From the NCBI GenBank assembly GCA_002751075.1, contig NAOQ01000163.1, forward strand, positions 27,081-51,518: 24,438 nt of DNA. Direction: 5' to 3'. The translations under genes and the position numbers were made by a program. This document shows, piece by piece, positions 10,682 through 20,899 of this stretch. The DNA is from Ichthyophonus hoferi. Lineage: Eukaryota; Opisthokonta; Ichthyosporea; Ichthyophonida; Ichthyophonidae. Below the pieces are notes generated by a model that did no database searches, was not told the DNA's origin, and saw only the letters and a program-made list of their open reading frames with translations. Positions within the stretch are counted from its first letter, which is position 1. Every line of letters starts with the position of its first letter.

Positions 10682-11109
10682 NNNNNNNNNNNNNNNNNNN
10701 NNNNNNNNNNNNNNNNNNNNNNNNNNNNNNNNNNNNNNNNNNNNNNNNNNNNNNNNNNNNNNNNNNNNNNNNNNNNNNNNNNNNNNNNNNNNNNNNNNNN
10801 NNNNNNNNNNNNNNNNNNNNNNNNNNNNNNNNNNNNNNNNNNNNNNNNNNNNNNNNNNNNNNNNNNNNNNNNNNNNNNNNNNNNNNNNNNNNNNNNNNNN
10901 NNNNNNNNNNNNNNNNNNNNNNNNNNNNNNNNNNNNNNNNNNNNNNNNNNNNNNNNNNNNNNNNNNNNNNNNNNNNNNNNNNNNNNNNNNNNNNNNNNNN
11001 NNNNNNNNNNNNNNNNNNNNNNNNNNNNNNNNNNNNNNNNNNNNNNNNNNNNNNNNNNNNNNNNNNNNNNNNNNNNNNNAAAAATTCTAAAAAAAAAAAA
11101 AAAAAAAAA
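10655..11109. other. Assembly gap (398 N) flanked by poly(A) runs
   Basis: N occupies 10682-11079. The left side ends in ATTCT followed by 27 A (10655-10681). The right side starts with five A, then ATTCT, then 21 A (11089-11109). The same ATTCT-poly(A) phrase on both sides suggests that the two contig ends may overlap and that the gap may be smaller than drawn, or an artefact of a long A run. No feature can be called inside. Confidence 0.95.
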
Positions 11110-12068
11110 CCTGTATATTCAACTATGCTGTCAAGGGCTCGTATTTTGATCTCTCTTGAGCCTTTTGTTCCAGCTATCTGGTGTCGTATGGGCACATCAA
11201 TCGTCGCTGTTTGTCATCTGACAAATTTTCCGTATTCTCTTCCACTGACTCAAGGAGGTCTTTGGGGTCTGTTTGAGGCGGTAAATTGGTGGCGGGAGTA
11301 GGCGACAAGGGTGATGGTTTGGTGTAGGACTCATTTCTCCCATAGGTCTAGGGCTTAGGGATGATGATGGGTAAGAAGTCGGCTCTCCTTCTTCAGTAAC
11401 TTCGTTTGTGAAAATGTCTGTCCATGTAATCTGAAAAGGATCTTAGGTGGATGTAGCATGTTGTTCCTTAGAGTATAGGAACTGACCTTTTAAGAATAAC
11501 GTTTCTTCGGGTTGTCACGCGGCGTGCAGCCCAATCCATCACTATCCTGCCTAGTTTTAAGAGGTTATATTCAAACAATACCCCTAACCGTCCTCTATGA
11601 GAGAGCTTTTCCTTGATGACGATTTTGTCTAGTTTATAGTAGACCCTGCCTTCAAAAGCTCTTAAACGTTCAATAGGCGGCCTGGTTTTGTACCATAATT
11701 TGCATGGTACTGTGTTGCTGGATACCGCTGATGTTGGACTCGTGTTGTGAGTGTATATCGCCGTCCTGAAAGCGTAGCTCCAAAAATGTGAAGATAAGTT
11801 TGCTTAGCTCAAGGATATACAGGACATCTGCAGGAGCTGAAGATTCATTATCTCGCTCAGACTATTGTCCAATGCTGCGTACAGCAGAGTAGTGAGGTGG
11901 GCTCCTCACGGAGATACGTTTGGAATGCTCTGTCGAGGTATTCTTGTCCTTGATCGGTAAGCAGGTTGGCAATTTTGAAAGGTAAGTGCAGGGATTCTGC
12001 TGCCATTTAAAGTAATTTGAAGCACTTAGAAACTTCACAGACACTTTAGAGGAAAATTGTAAATGCAT
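11110..12068 (-). mobile_element. Ty1/copia retrotransposon fossil: integrase core end and linker
   Basis: Minus-strand reading gives NLLTDQGQEYLDRAFQTYL (about 11912-11968), the copia integrase motif usually seen as (L/I)RSDNGGEY with the catalytic Asp. It continues with VPCKLWYKTRPPIERLRAF (about 11652-11708), the copia counterpart of the TPFEAWYGRKPNVSHLRVFG block. Next, towards lower coordinates, comes the low-complexity Pro/Ser/Thr linker that in this family separates integrase from reverse transcriptase. No reverse transcriptase is visible before the gap. The piece is less AT-rich than its surroundings. It is broken, with several breaks, and cannot be functional. The leader-like segment at 14530-14865 and the R copy behind it lie in the same orientation upstream, so they may be its 5' end. 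Confidence 0.85.
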
Positions 12069-13435
12069 ATACTAAAGAGAAAGAGATCATTTGGTTGAAA
12101 ACATTATTAAAACAAAACAAAAATTAACGTGACAACTGCCAAAATATGGAGGTGCAGCAGACTACTTTTGACCTTTCTATGAGCTATGTCTCAGACATAT
12201 ATTTCCGTTCATACTAATAGCTAACCCAGTCCAGAAAAACTGTATACAGTCTAGATGGTTTGTTCAACACAATTAGGAACATTGTCGAAAAACGCATGAA
12301 AACTTATGTTAAAGTTACACCAAAAGTAAAGATAAGAAAAACCACCTCTAACACAGAGAACTAAACTTGATGGGACCATTGGCCTTAAGTAAGCTTTTTG
12401 AAAATATCATTTCCACCTCCATGTCATTTGGGAGGACTTCTAGTGATCCATGATTTTGACAGTGATGATAATCGGTAATCAATGTCACAGCATGGGTATT
12501 GTGTTAATATCCGTATAGGAAATTCCTATCATGACTACTCAACATATCCTAATACATGCTAGAAATTAGAAAATGATTGGAGATATGGCTGGGCATAGTA
12601 CTACCCCAGTAGGAAGTAGTAGAATTTTCAGTGACTACGCCCCAGAAGAGATGGTGTTTGGTGTTTTTCTTGTGTATAGTTTTTGGCAATAATTTAAAAC
12701 ATCAGCCAGTATTCTGATAGATCTTGTTTGCGGGTGACTACAAAATGATACTAACCGTGATCCGTGATCCAGCGGCGCCAGATAAGAAAATAAAAATTAT
12801 TGTATTTTTCAATTGGTGCTTGCCTAGATTGTATTGCAGAAAGCTATTTTTTAATGAAAGTATAGAACCTGCAAACATGATTAATCATTACTGACATAAA
12901 ATAACCCAGTACTACCTTCCCCAGTCATTTATTTTATTTCAACGAAACACACTTTAAGGTTAGCATTGTTACATTATCCAACAAAATAAAAGATAAATTC
13001 AAATTCTATTGATTTATTTTGGCAAATCTTACCACGTAACCCAAGCGTATACCGAAATTCCTAGTTAACGGGCATGTCCAAAATTCCTCTTTAAATATAA
13101 AGTATGTAAATATAAATATATCCCAAATGTTTTAATGCGTATCAGAGAATAAATTCAACGGCATCATTGCATGTCAAATTAAGTTTATTCATTACATAAA
13201 AAATATTATGAGTTATATAAATGTACATCTAAATTTTACATATTTAACCATTATATAATGAAGAGCATTTTCGATCACATTTGTAGTACCATACATTCGG
13301 TCCACGTCGACTAATCCATACAGAACATTGGTCAATACAACTTTATCTCTCCATGTCTATGTTCATACAAATGAAGTACACATACGTCACATAATTATCT
13401 TCGTCCATCACTGTAACTATAAAATAAAATATAGT
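12069..13435. other. Unassigned AT-rich DNA, possibly interior of the copia fossil
   Basis: If the integrase fossil and the leader at 14530-14865 belong to one minus-strand element, this stretch should hold its gag and protease region. I could not recognise either with confidence. The part around 12400-12700 has somewhat mixed composition that could be decayed coding DNA; 12800-13435 is plain AT-rich sequence. Confidence 0.3.
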
Positions 13436-13610
13436 TACCGATATTTACAATAGATTGCAGAAATTACCAATAGTAATAATAGCGTCCTTTACAAAATGAA
13501 TAAAAAGATTTTGCCGCAAACTAGGTACGAACATATTAATTTATACAAGAGAAATTATAAAAGCCTATGCCTGAAACCATTGTGATTGGTGGACAATATA
13601 TATACCTTGA

Positions 13611-13793
13611 GTTAAAACGTGTCCTGCTATTCATACGTTATGCTGGTATGCACTGATTACTGACCATGGTATTGCCATAAAATGCGGGGATATTCATAAA
13701 GCCCTTCCTCAAGAATTGAGATTAGGTGCCCAGTTGATATATACCATTAAGTTAGCTCTAGCACAACAGCAACGAGATCCAAAACATTGGTAG
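13611..13793 (+). other. Short protein-like open stretch, unrecognised
   Basis: A frame of 60 codons without an ATG start ends at TAG (13791-13793) and includes DHGIAIKCGDIHKALPQELR followed by LGAQLIYTIKLALAQQQRDP. The balanced, amphipathic composition is unlike the Tyr/Ile/Phe-rich chance frames elsewhere. A protein-like flavour continues weakly on the same strand to about 13900. I do not recognise the family. It lies on the strand opposite to the copia fossil. It may be a remnant of a host gene or of another mobile element; no function is proposed. Confidence 0.3.
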
Positions 13794-13799
13794 ATTATT

Positions 13800-14529
13800 T
13801 TAAAACTGATTAGAAATGGCCGTGTATGAGTCCTCCAAAAAGGAGTTTTCTTGGATGTTGAAAAGTGTCTATTAGAAAGAGTACCCCTATTTTGTTACGT
13901 TTACTTCTTTTTAAACAGGAAGTATGCCGCACAAGTAGTGTGCATTAGGCAATGTCCCAATGCGACCTGAGTGTAACTTATCTGTAATGCAAAAGATGTT
14001 AGTAAGAGGGGGCTTTGGCGCTAGTGTTTAGGGCAAGGGTTATTATTGACCACAAAGCCCATGCTGTGGCTATCATCACGTGACGTAATGCGGCTTTAAT
14101 TATAAACAAAAATATAGCTAGAATACTGCTGTTTCTCACGTCGTTCGCAATGCCAAACAATTCAAAAATATTTTAGATATCGTGGAAAATCACCTTGGTA
14201 GAAGAAAAAAGAAACTAAGGTTGTGTAGTGCCATAGATAGATCATCATAACTCCATTATTCACATCTAAAAAGCGTTCTATTAATATTTCTTTTCCAGCA
14301 CTATTTATCAGTTAACCCTAGAAGATTCGAATAACTTCGATTTGGATATTTTGCCTACTTCCCTCCGCGCTCGGACGCTCGACTTGGAATTATAATTTGC
14401 ACATACATTTTTGTATTTTATCGAATAACTCCTGTTTTTGGAGCCTGTTGGTGATTCGTTAATATTTAGCCTGCAAGATAATGTTAGTAGGCCATTATGA
14501 GATTTTATTATTGGCTACTCTTTCAAATG
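13800..14529. other. Unassigned intergenic DNA
   Basis: No gene recognised. TCACGTGACGTAAT at about 14078-14091 combines an E-box-like CACGTG with a CRE-like TGACGTAA, and CTCCGCGCTCGGACGCTCG near 14363-14381 is an unusually GC-rich patch. Neither is placed before a recognisable gene, so no regulatory role is claimed. Confidence 0.35.
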
Positions 14530-14865
14530 GAATTTAAATACAGCTCTTTAAAATCTGGTAATTGGAACTCAAGTTATAAATAAAAAAGGAGCAATCCACC
14601 CATTGACTATAATTAATGTCGCACAATAAACTACATTATACTGGTTACTCCTTCCAAACAAAATATCAAAAACTGTGGCAGTTCTAGCGACTTGCCCACA
14701 GCTGTCGGGATACCCAATTGCGTAACAGGTAGTAGTTAATATTAATGGACTAGTGTTAGTAATAGTCACTTGATTGGATCTATCTTAAGACTCATTGTTG
14801 TGATGGAGGTTCTATAGAAGGCCCATATATAACTCTAGGTAACTGGCAACTGGCTGTAGTAATTA
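14530..14865 (-). mobile_element. Fossil leader segment of the copia-like family (minus strand)
   Basis: On the minus strand it encodes an open stretch with CYAIGYPDSCGQVARTATVF and then IVNGWIAPFL before a stop. The GWIAPFL end matches the plus-strand segment at 9845-9875 at both DNA and peptide level. The preceding part lines up weakly with the leader peptide of the copies at 16455, 19874 and 21640 (pattern ...Y....DS.....RA.T...). It adjoins the R copy beginning near 14866 in the same arrangement as at 19874-20120. It is a fossil, well diverged from its relatives. Confidence 0.45.
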
Positions 14866-15335
14866 TCTCTGTTCTAATTCAGAAGGGATAGATGTTTTGA
14901 TGCGCTTGTGCAAGTGTGGAAATTTCCCAATGAGCTTGCCCAATAAGAGGTATATATTACGATGTAAATAATAACTCATCGTCGCTATTTAATGTTAATA
15001 AACAGTTCTCTGAGTTCTGAAAGAGCGAAAGATCTGGACATTGATTATCATATACGAGAGGCAGTGGTGAATTAGACAACATTACAATAACGATATGGTT
15101 ATGTGGTTATTACATATATAGCTAAATACAAAGTATTTTTGCATGCGTTTACGAGAACTTTGTATTTTGCTATTGATCCCGTGTATCTGTGAGCGGGTCC
15201 TTTATTATTAATTTTTGTTTTCTTTAATATTTCACCCGCGGATGTTGTTTTTTTGGTTAACACCCGTATATCTGTTCAATAATCAAAATGAAACCGTTCA
15301 TCAATATTCTTATTGACTACAGTATTCTTACTTGA
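14866..15335. repeat. Dispersed repeat R, copy 2
   Basis: Same orientation as copy 1 (9924) and copy 3 (20120). Landmarks are CTGTTCTAATTCAGAAGGGA (about 14869), GCTATTTAATGTTAATAAAC then AGTTCTCTG (about 14987-15015), GGCAGTGGTGAATTAGACA (about 15060), and TTCATCAATATTCTTATTG (about 15298). It is flanked by inverted arms. Candidate LTR by analogy with the other copies. Confidence 0.5.
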
Positions 15336-15343
15336 TTGCCTCT

Positions 15344-15402
15344 TTAGCCAATTCACTAATGTAAGTGCTTGCAAACTATGTATCAACAAATCAATTTAAG
15401 CT
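15344..15402 (-). repeat. Short repeat T, copy 2
   Basis: Matches the T repeat at 10586-10646 on the opposite strand. TTTAGCCAATTCACTAATGT followed by AAGTGCTTGC and ACAAATCAATTT corresponds to the reverse complement of the 10.6 kb copy. Confidence 0.6.
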
Positions 15403-15560
15403 GTTCATTCAGAGTAAATGATCTTGTAACTCAATTTTAATACAGCTTTTATTACAGCCAGTTGCCTAGAGGGTTTGCATACACGCCTCCTTCTATAGGA
15501 CCTATAACACTTTAATTGAGCCTTGAGGAAAGATTAAATCAATTAACTATTTCTAACATC

Positions 15561-16440
15561 AACTCAGCAAAAATGCTTCTACAAGTAATTAGTCATCCAT
15601 AACAAATTACTGTAGTATCATAAACGTTTCCTTTTTCCTATTTGTTCTAGACAATCCCATACGTATACGTGTGTTACTGGAGCAGTGTGATAGGAATGGT
15701 AATTGCCTGTAACATACGTTTTGAACTTTTCTATTGCATGTAGATAGTAGAGAGTGGATTCAAGGCCTAAAACTATCTTGACTCGAATGGGAGGTTTCCA
15801 TTTATTGAATTATGCTCCTTTTTTTTTCTTACCAGCTTTATGTTGGCTATTGCAGAAGCCACGATTATACCTTAAAACAGGGCCTGGCACAATATAGCGT
15901 ATGCTCTATAAAACACTGCTTCTTGTGACTAAATATTTTCTGGCAATGTTGAGACAGGATAGGCATTCACACAATAAAGTTGTATTTTGGTTTAGCTCTT
16001 ACTTTTCCTGTTGGATGCCACTAAAAAGACCTTTTGTTATTGTGGTAAGTGTAAAACAAATAATCTTATAGTCATATATATTATTGCAGCAAATAGTTGA
16101 ATGAAAAATGCCGAGTAGCAACAAACAGTGCTTAGTTCCATTTACAGTGAATTCAACTGCTTGTCATTTTTCACAAGTGCTGTTCTTCAATAAAAAGGCA
16201 ACTTTTTTGCATCCCACTAACATTGGAATTATTTCTTTGTTAACTATGCTGCTGATTCTTACAGGGACCTTGTTTATATGTTGTAGTTTCAGTATCGATT
16301 AACTTGATATCTATTCTGAGTAATGTGGTATAACAGATTACTTATTCAATGCAATTCAAAGTTTAAATAAAGCAAGAGAATAAGAAACCCAACCCAGCCC
16401 GTGTTTGCTGTCTAAATCAATAAGAATAGGCAATTTATTA
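15561..16440. other. Unassigned AT-rich DNA between repeats
   Basis: No gene recognised. A short ATG frame at 16108-16302 (64 codons) ends in a hydrophobic segment, LLTMLLILTGTLFICCSFSI, but has no relatives I know and no supporting context. If the copy at 16440-18645 has a 5' LTR, it should lie here; I could not match it to R. Confidence 0.3.
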
Positions 16441-18645
16441 AAGGAAATCACTTGGTTAGTGGTATATATTGAGATACACACCTCTGATTGTAAATCGCGA
16501 TCACAGGCGATTACGTTATTCACTACGATTACCAATTATATCATGCAATTTCATGATTCCCAAGGTTCCTATGAATTTAGAGCACCAACCTCAACTGAAA
16601 TAATGACTTACGCGGTACTCTAACATGGCAGATATGATACAATATATATATATATATAGTATTACATTAAGCAATGGTGTTATCGTATTAGCTTTAAATA
16701 TAGCCTTATCAGTAGAAACAGTGTTATTATTATTGCATCACTATACAAATGATGAAGTAGGACCCAAATAAATAAGGAAAAAAGAATCATATATAGTACA
16801 TACATAAACCTCAATATCCTGGGTGAAACTCTTGTTAAATTTTTTTTTGGCTTTAAGTACAAAAAAAACTAGCTGTGCTGGCATTATTTATGGTTCTAAA
16901 CACATGCACAATTAGAAAACACTAACCACTAGGTTAATCTACTAGAAATATCAAAGCAAATCAAAAAAATCTATTAGAGGACACCTGAATAGAGATATAA
17001 ATTAATTATCTTTTTGTATGTGATACTTAGAACTAGATTATGACCAAAAAGAGCAGAAAGCTTGCCCAGAAGAAGAAAAAACCAGATATACTAGCACATC
17101 TTCATAGAAAACACACATTCATCCCATAAACCACAAACACTGCTGATACTGAAAGGCTATCTATCGCTGTTAATACTGTAGACTCCGAACGGCTTTTCAT
17201 TGGAGTAAATACAACAAAAGAAACATCAATTGCTATTCAACAAACTGAATAAAACTAGAGAACTAACTTACTTCACACTAGCGAACAAGTTTTGTCCTTG
17301 TGACTCGCTCCGCTTCCGCCGAATTGCTTCGGATCAGATCATGATTGTAATAGTATATAACCCAGACACTATGCTACAATGTGATTGGTCATCTTTAACA
17401 TCCAACTCTAATAGATGGAAGTTTTAATTTGCTATTTTCACTCCATTCTAAGGGTTCACCCCTGGCACCTTTTTTCTAACCATGGCTAAAGCATCGTGAA
17501 AAGTGTTGATTCAGCCTGCGTGATAATTATGCTTTTCATGTTCAGGGTGTTAGTCAACTATTGTAAGTAGAAAATTCAAGATCAAAACTGTGTAGTCTTT
17601 ATTCAGTATCATCACTACAGAATCAAGAGTCCTCAATTTGTCTCAGATTGAATCTTTCAATATTTTCTAAATATAAAATATTATATATATAATATTTCAG
17701 AACCCAGCATTACTTAATTAGATAATGTTGGGAACAATAAGTATAGACATGGGCGTTCCTGTGACCTATATTCGTTTAGAAGAACAGGGAATGCCGAATT
17801 AAAGCGCGTTTAAACCTATCCTTTTGCATACACAAAGTACATATATATTAAACCTATTTTTTTAAAAAAAAACAAATGAGCAGGATTTGTCTTGGGCAGA
17901 TTGCCTAAGCAATAAATTATCTAGACTGCATAGCATGATCTGAAATGGCTTATTATATTTGCGGGATCTTTGCCATGACCTGGTTCACTTTTGAATGATC
18001 CTTGTTGGATAGCCATTTAACATCAATATATTGAACCAACTACTTTTTCCAATACTCTGGAAAACTTCAAAAGTCATTTAAGAAATAGTTGTGCAGCTCC
18101 TGAAATACCCCAGGACTACCACTGAAGAGTGTGTAATTTATAATAAGGCACCCTTTACAGTTACTACCTTGTCTAATGCAGACTTCACTGTTGATTTACG
18201 TCCCAATTCAAAAGCATTTCAGGTTGTATAATTACCTAATTTCGAGACCAATTAATTGCCTTTCAAAGAAGAAGAACAGCTCAACCTTCATTACCACTGA
18301 GGGTGAATACATTGATATGTTGATCACAGGCTAAAAATTCTTATACAATAATTCACTTCTGGACTATCTATGCATCAACACTGAATGTGTCATTTTACAA
18401 GCTGACAGTCAATCTGCAATCTAAGTCTTGGAAAGGAGTGTTCTCAGAGTGATACAGCACGTGATTGTCTACTACTAGTACATCCAAGATTGTGTGGCCA
18501 ACAAGGAGGCCAAGGCTAAACCTTGCCTCACAAAGCTCATAGCCACAGATCGCCTAAAAAAGGCAATGTCCAATAAAAACTTTAAACATGCTAAGGTTTT
18601 AGTAGGAAGGTTCCAGCTTTATTAATCCCTCTTCTCTGCTAACCC
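16440..18645 (+). mobile_element. Copia-like retrotransposon fossil, copy A: leader, Gag start, RNase H
   Basis: Parts in order: a leader at 16455-16623 with the conserved peptide TNYIMQFHDSQ...FRAPTSTEI; a spacer with ACAAATGATGAAGTAGGACC (16745-16764) and GCTGTGCTGGCATTA (about 16873); and a Gag-like start MTKKSRKLAQKKKK after ACTAGATTATGACCAAAAAG (17032-17051). The 3' part is a copia RNase H at about 18100-18640, with CVIYNKAPFTVTTLSNADF, the TEGEYID block, ADSQSAI (matching the copia DNQSAI motif), YIQDCVANKEAKAK and AMSNKNFKHAKVLVGRFQL. A unit like the 2100-2540 array lies between Gag and RNase H (about 17596-17720). Protease, integrase and most of the reverse transcriptase were not found. 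It is broken, with many breaks, and old. Confidence 0.75.
17596..17720 (+). repeat. Single copy of the palindrome-array repeat
   Basis: CAGTATCATCACTACAGAAT then CAAGAG, TCTCAGA, TTTTCTAAATATAAAATATT and CCCAGCATTACTTAATTAG. The first part matches the third unit of the 2100-2540 array (GATTCAGTATCACTACAG); the last part matches CCCAGCATTATTTAG at about 1831. It lies within copy A and is probably a nested insertion. Confidence 0.5.
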
Positions 18646-18779
18646 ACTCTGTTTAACACATTATTTACAAAGAGGTATATTCACACCAATTAATGACTGT
18701 ACATAGACTAGTAAACCACTAAAATCACGATATTTACAAGATTTAGAGCTATAACCATTGTACATTATGATACCATGCT

Positions 18780-20080
18780 AATTAAATGTTATCCATAAAC
18801 AACTTTCTGAAGACAGAATTACTGGATACTTGTAGATTTTTTTCCAAGTAGATAAGCAAGATATAGCAATCTGTGATTGGTGCTAGTGATTTTTCTAGAG
18901 GATCAGGGGCTCCAAGTAGGTGTTGTATAGAAGTATCTTGTGATAGGCTATCAATAGAGGCAGCTCTTAACTCTGATATACTTTTAATAGAAGGTTGAGA
19001 TAAATACGATGTAAGAGAAGGCATGTATGTTGGCTATATTTTCAGTTGTTTAGAGTACTTATAATTATCTACAAATTGAGTGGGAATTTCTGCCCTAATA
19101 TTGCTAAGAATAAAATCCAATCCAGATCAAATTAGTAATGTTAGAGTGAGTCATAAGTATAAAGCCTGTTCACTAGTGTGAGTTAAATTAGTTCTCAAGT
19201 CAAATTCAGTTCATTGAATAGCAATTTCTGTCTCTTCTGCTGCATTTGCCTCATTTCTAAGCCTTTTTAATTTTGCAGTATCAACAGAAATATATGTCTT
19301 TTTAGTATCAGCGGTACCTGTGGTTTGTGGGATAAATGCATGTTATTTTTAAAGATACACCAGTACATGTGATTTTTTTTATTTCTGGGCAAGGTTTCTG
19401 TTCTTTTTGGTCATAATCTAGTCCTAAGGTCTCACACAAAAAGAAGATTGGTTTCTATTTTTAACTATGTGTCTGCTGATAAACTTGTTGTGTTGGCTTT
19501 GATGTATCTAATAGGTTAGCCAGGTGGTTGATGTTTTCTAATTGTGTATAGTGTATAAGTTTAAAACCATGAAGAATACCATCACAACTAGCTTTATTTT
19601 ATCTTTGTAACTAGAAAATTGCTAAAAAAAAAAACCCACCCAGAATATCAAGACTTGTGTATGTACTTTATATGACTTTTCATTTCTGATTGATTCAGGT
19701 CCTACTTCATCATTTGTATCATGATGTGATAATAACATCATGTTTTTATTGATATGAGTATATATAGTAATAATTATTAGGATAACACCTCAACTTGTTA
19801 ATTTAATTTTGTGCAGAACTGTTAAGATTATTATACTATATCTATATATAAATGAGCTATTATATTGGCGGTGTTAAATTACTATGTATGCTATTATTCC
19901 AGTTGTGGTTGGTGCTCTAAAAGTATAGAAATTTTGGGAGTCATGAGATTGCATAAGGTAATCAGTAATCATAATAAATAACGTAATTCCTTGTAATTGC
20001 AATTTACAATCAGAAATGCTGATCTCATCAAATATGCTTAGGTGCAATAATGGTAATAGCACAGTGTAAAAGATCACCGA
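18780..20080 (-). mobile_element. Copia-like retrotransposon fossil, copy B: leader and Gag-like region
   Basis: Reading on the minus strand from 20080: leader with SDCKLQLQGITLFIMITDYL then HDSQ...FRAPTTTGI (20060-19874); spacer sharing exactly 20 bases with copy A (19698-19717, reverse of ACAAATGATGAAGTAGGACC); then 20 identical bases at 19403-19422 (reverse of ACTAGATTATGACCAAAAAG) introducing the Gag-like start. It continues with TYISVDTAKLKRLRNEANA (about 19240-19297). The last part, an open stretch at 18782-19024, holds ELRAASI and SLAPITDCY, which match ELPINSI and SLEPTTDCY in the fragment at 23998. It is preceded on this strand by R copy 3. No pol domain is present in this copy. Broken, with several breaks; clearly diverged from copy A. 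Confidence 0.7.
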
Positions 20081-20119
20081 GAAGTGTTAAATCTGTGTGT
20101 ATGCAGCAATTTTTATTAC

Positions 20120-20670
20120 GATTGAAAGTAATTAAATAGTTCTCTGTATTATTGATAAGAGAAAGATCTGAACACCAATAAGTATATTCAAGTGCCAGAA
20201 AAGAAGTAGATATTACAGTAAAATATGATACTTATAGAATACAGGCCAAATATCTTTTATTTATCAATAAGAATATATATGTGTATATATATATATATAT
20301 ATATAAAATAATAAGGAATGAAAATGTTTGTTTACATGTTTACAATGGTGTTACTGCATCTATTTATGTTCCTTATTAACTGTTTTGGCTCCTTATTCTT
20401 TCAACAATTTTTATTTATTGCAGATGTCAATATAAACCTATTTAAAATTTAAGTCCCAATAGAAACAGTTATAGAAATCCTATTTGGCTAATCCCATTTA
20501 CAGGAGACCAATGAAGTCCATTAAAATTTTAACCTGATTTTAATTATCCAATTAATTTGAAGTACATGTCTTTATTTGGATGACTTTCAAGTTTATGTCC
20601 TCATTAGTTTAATTGTTCACATTCTAGTAATCAGTATAAAAAAATAACTTTATCTGGCTGAAAAAGTCAT
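20120..20670. repeat. Dispersed repeat R, copy 3
   Basis: Same orientation as the copies at 9924 and 14866. Landmarks are AATAGTTCTCTGTATTATTG (about 20136), AAGTGCCAGAA (about 20193), TATAGAATACAGGCCAAATA (about 20234), TTATTCTTTCAACAATTTTT (about 20393), ATTTGGCTAATCCCATTTAC (about 20482) and TATCTGGCTGAAAAAGTC (about 20652). Contains a TA microsatellite. It directly abuts the leader of copy B, which supports the candidate-LTR reading. Confidence 0.5.
20272..20305. repeat. TA microsatellite
   Basis: Alternating AT/TA with one TGTG interruption inside R copy 3. The equivalent place in copies 1 and 2 also holds a shorter TATATATA run, so the slip-prone site is part of R. Confidence 0.85.
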
Positions 20671-20899
20671 TCAAACAACTAATATTGGGCCCATTTATTT
20701 TGTGATCCACATGTTGCCAGCATAGCTGTACCACATGTTCCATTGGATTCAATTGTCTTGCAACACAATACAATATTATGTACTACTATATATTATTACT
20801 ACATGCATATAGGCCATCTTAGGATAGAATTAGTGAATTATATCAGCACATGTAAGTGTTAGAATCAACTATCATGTAGTACATCTATTACAATTAGGA

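Larger units (their letters stand above)
14755..15560. repeat. Inverted arms flanking R copy 2
   Basis: The left arm, read on the minus strand from 14865 down to about 14755, and the right arm, read on the plus strand from about 15445 to 15560, share ACAGCCAGTTGCC, CCTAGAG, CCTTCTATAG.ACCT and a final TCAA(T/G)(T/A)(A/G)ACTAT. They enclose about 580 bases containing R copy 2 and T copy 2. The arms are diverged and contain small insertions. The arrangement resembles a foldback structure, or two leaders diverging from a shared R. Confidence 0.45.

Noticed and set aside
10653-11195. Long minus-strand frame across the N gap
   Set aside because: Most of it is undetermined sequence and poly(A); only the 11110-11195 end is real, and it belongs to the copia linker.
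16108-16302. 64-codon frame with a hydrophobic C-terminus
   Set aside because: A single hydrophobic stretch in AT-rich DNA, with no homologue I recognise and no supporting signals.
17306-17335. GC-rich patch near the copy A Gag-like region and another near 14363, considered as a CpG-like promoter
   Set aside because: Both are very short and lie beside fossils or gene-free DNA, without a downstream gene.
17440-17470. GGGTTCACCCCT phrase resembling a tRNA T-arm
   Set aside because: No acceptor stem, D-arm or anticodon arm can be folded around it.
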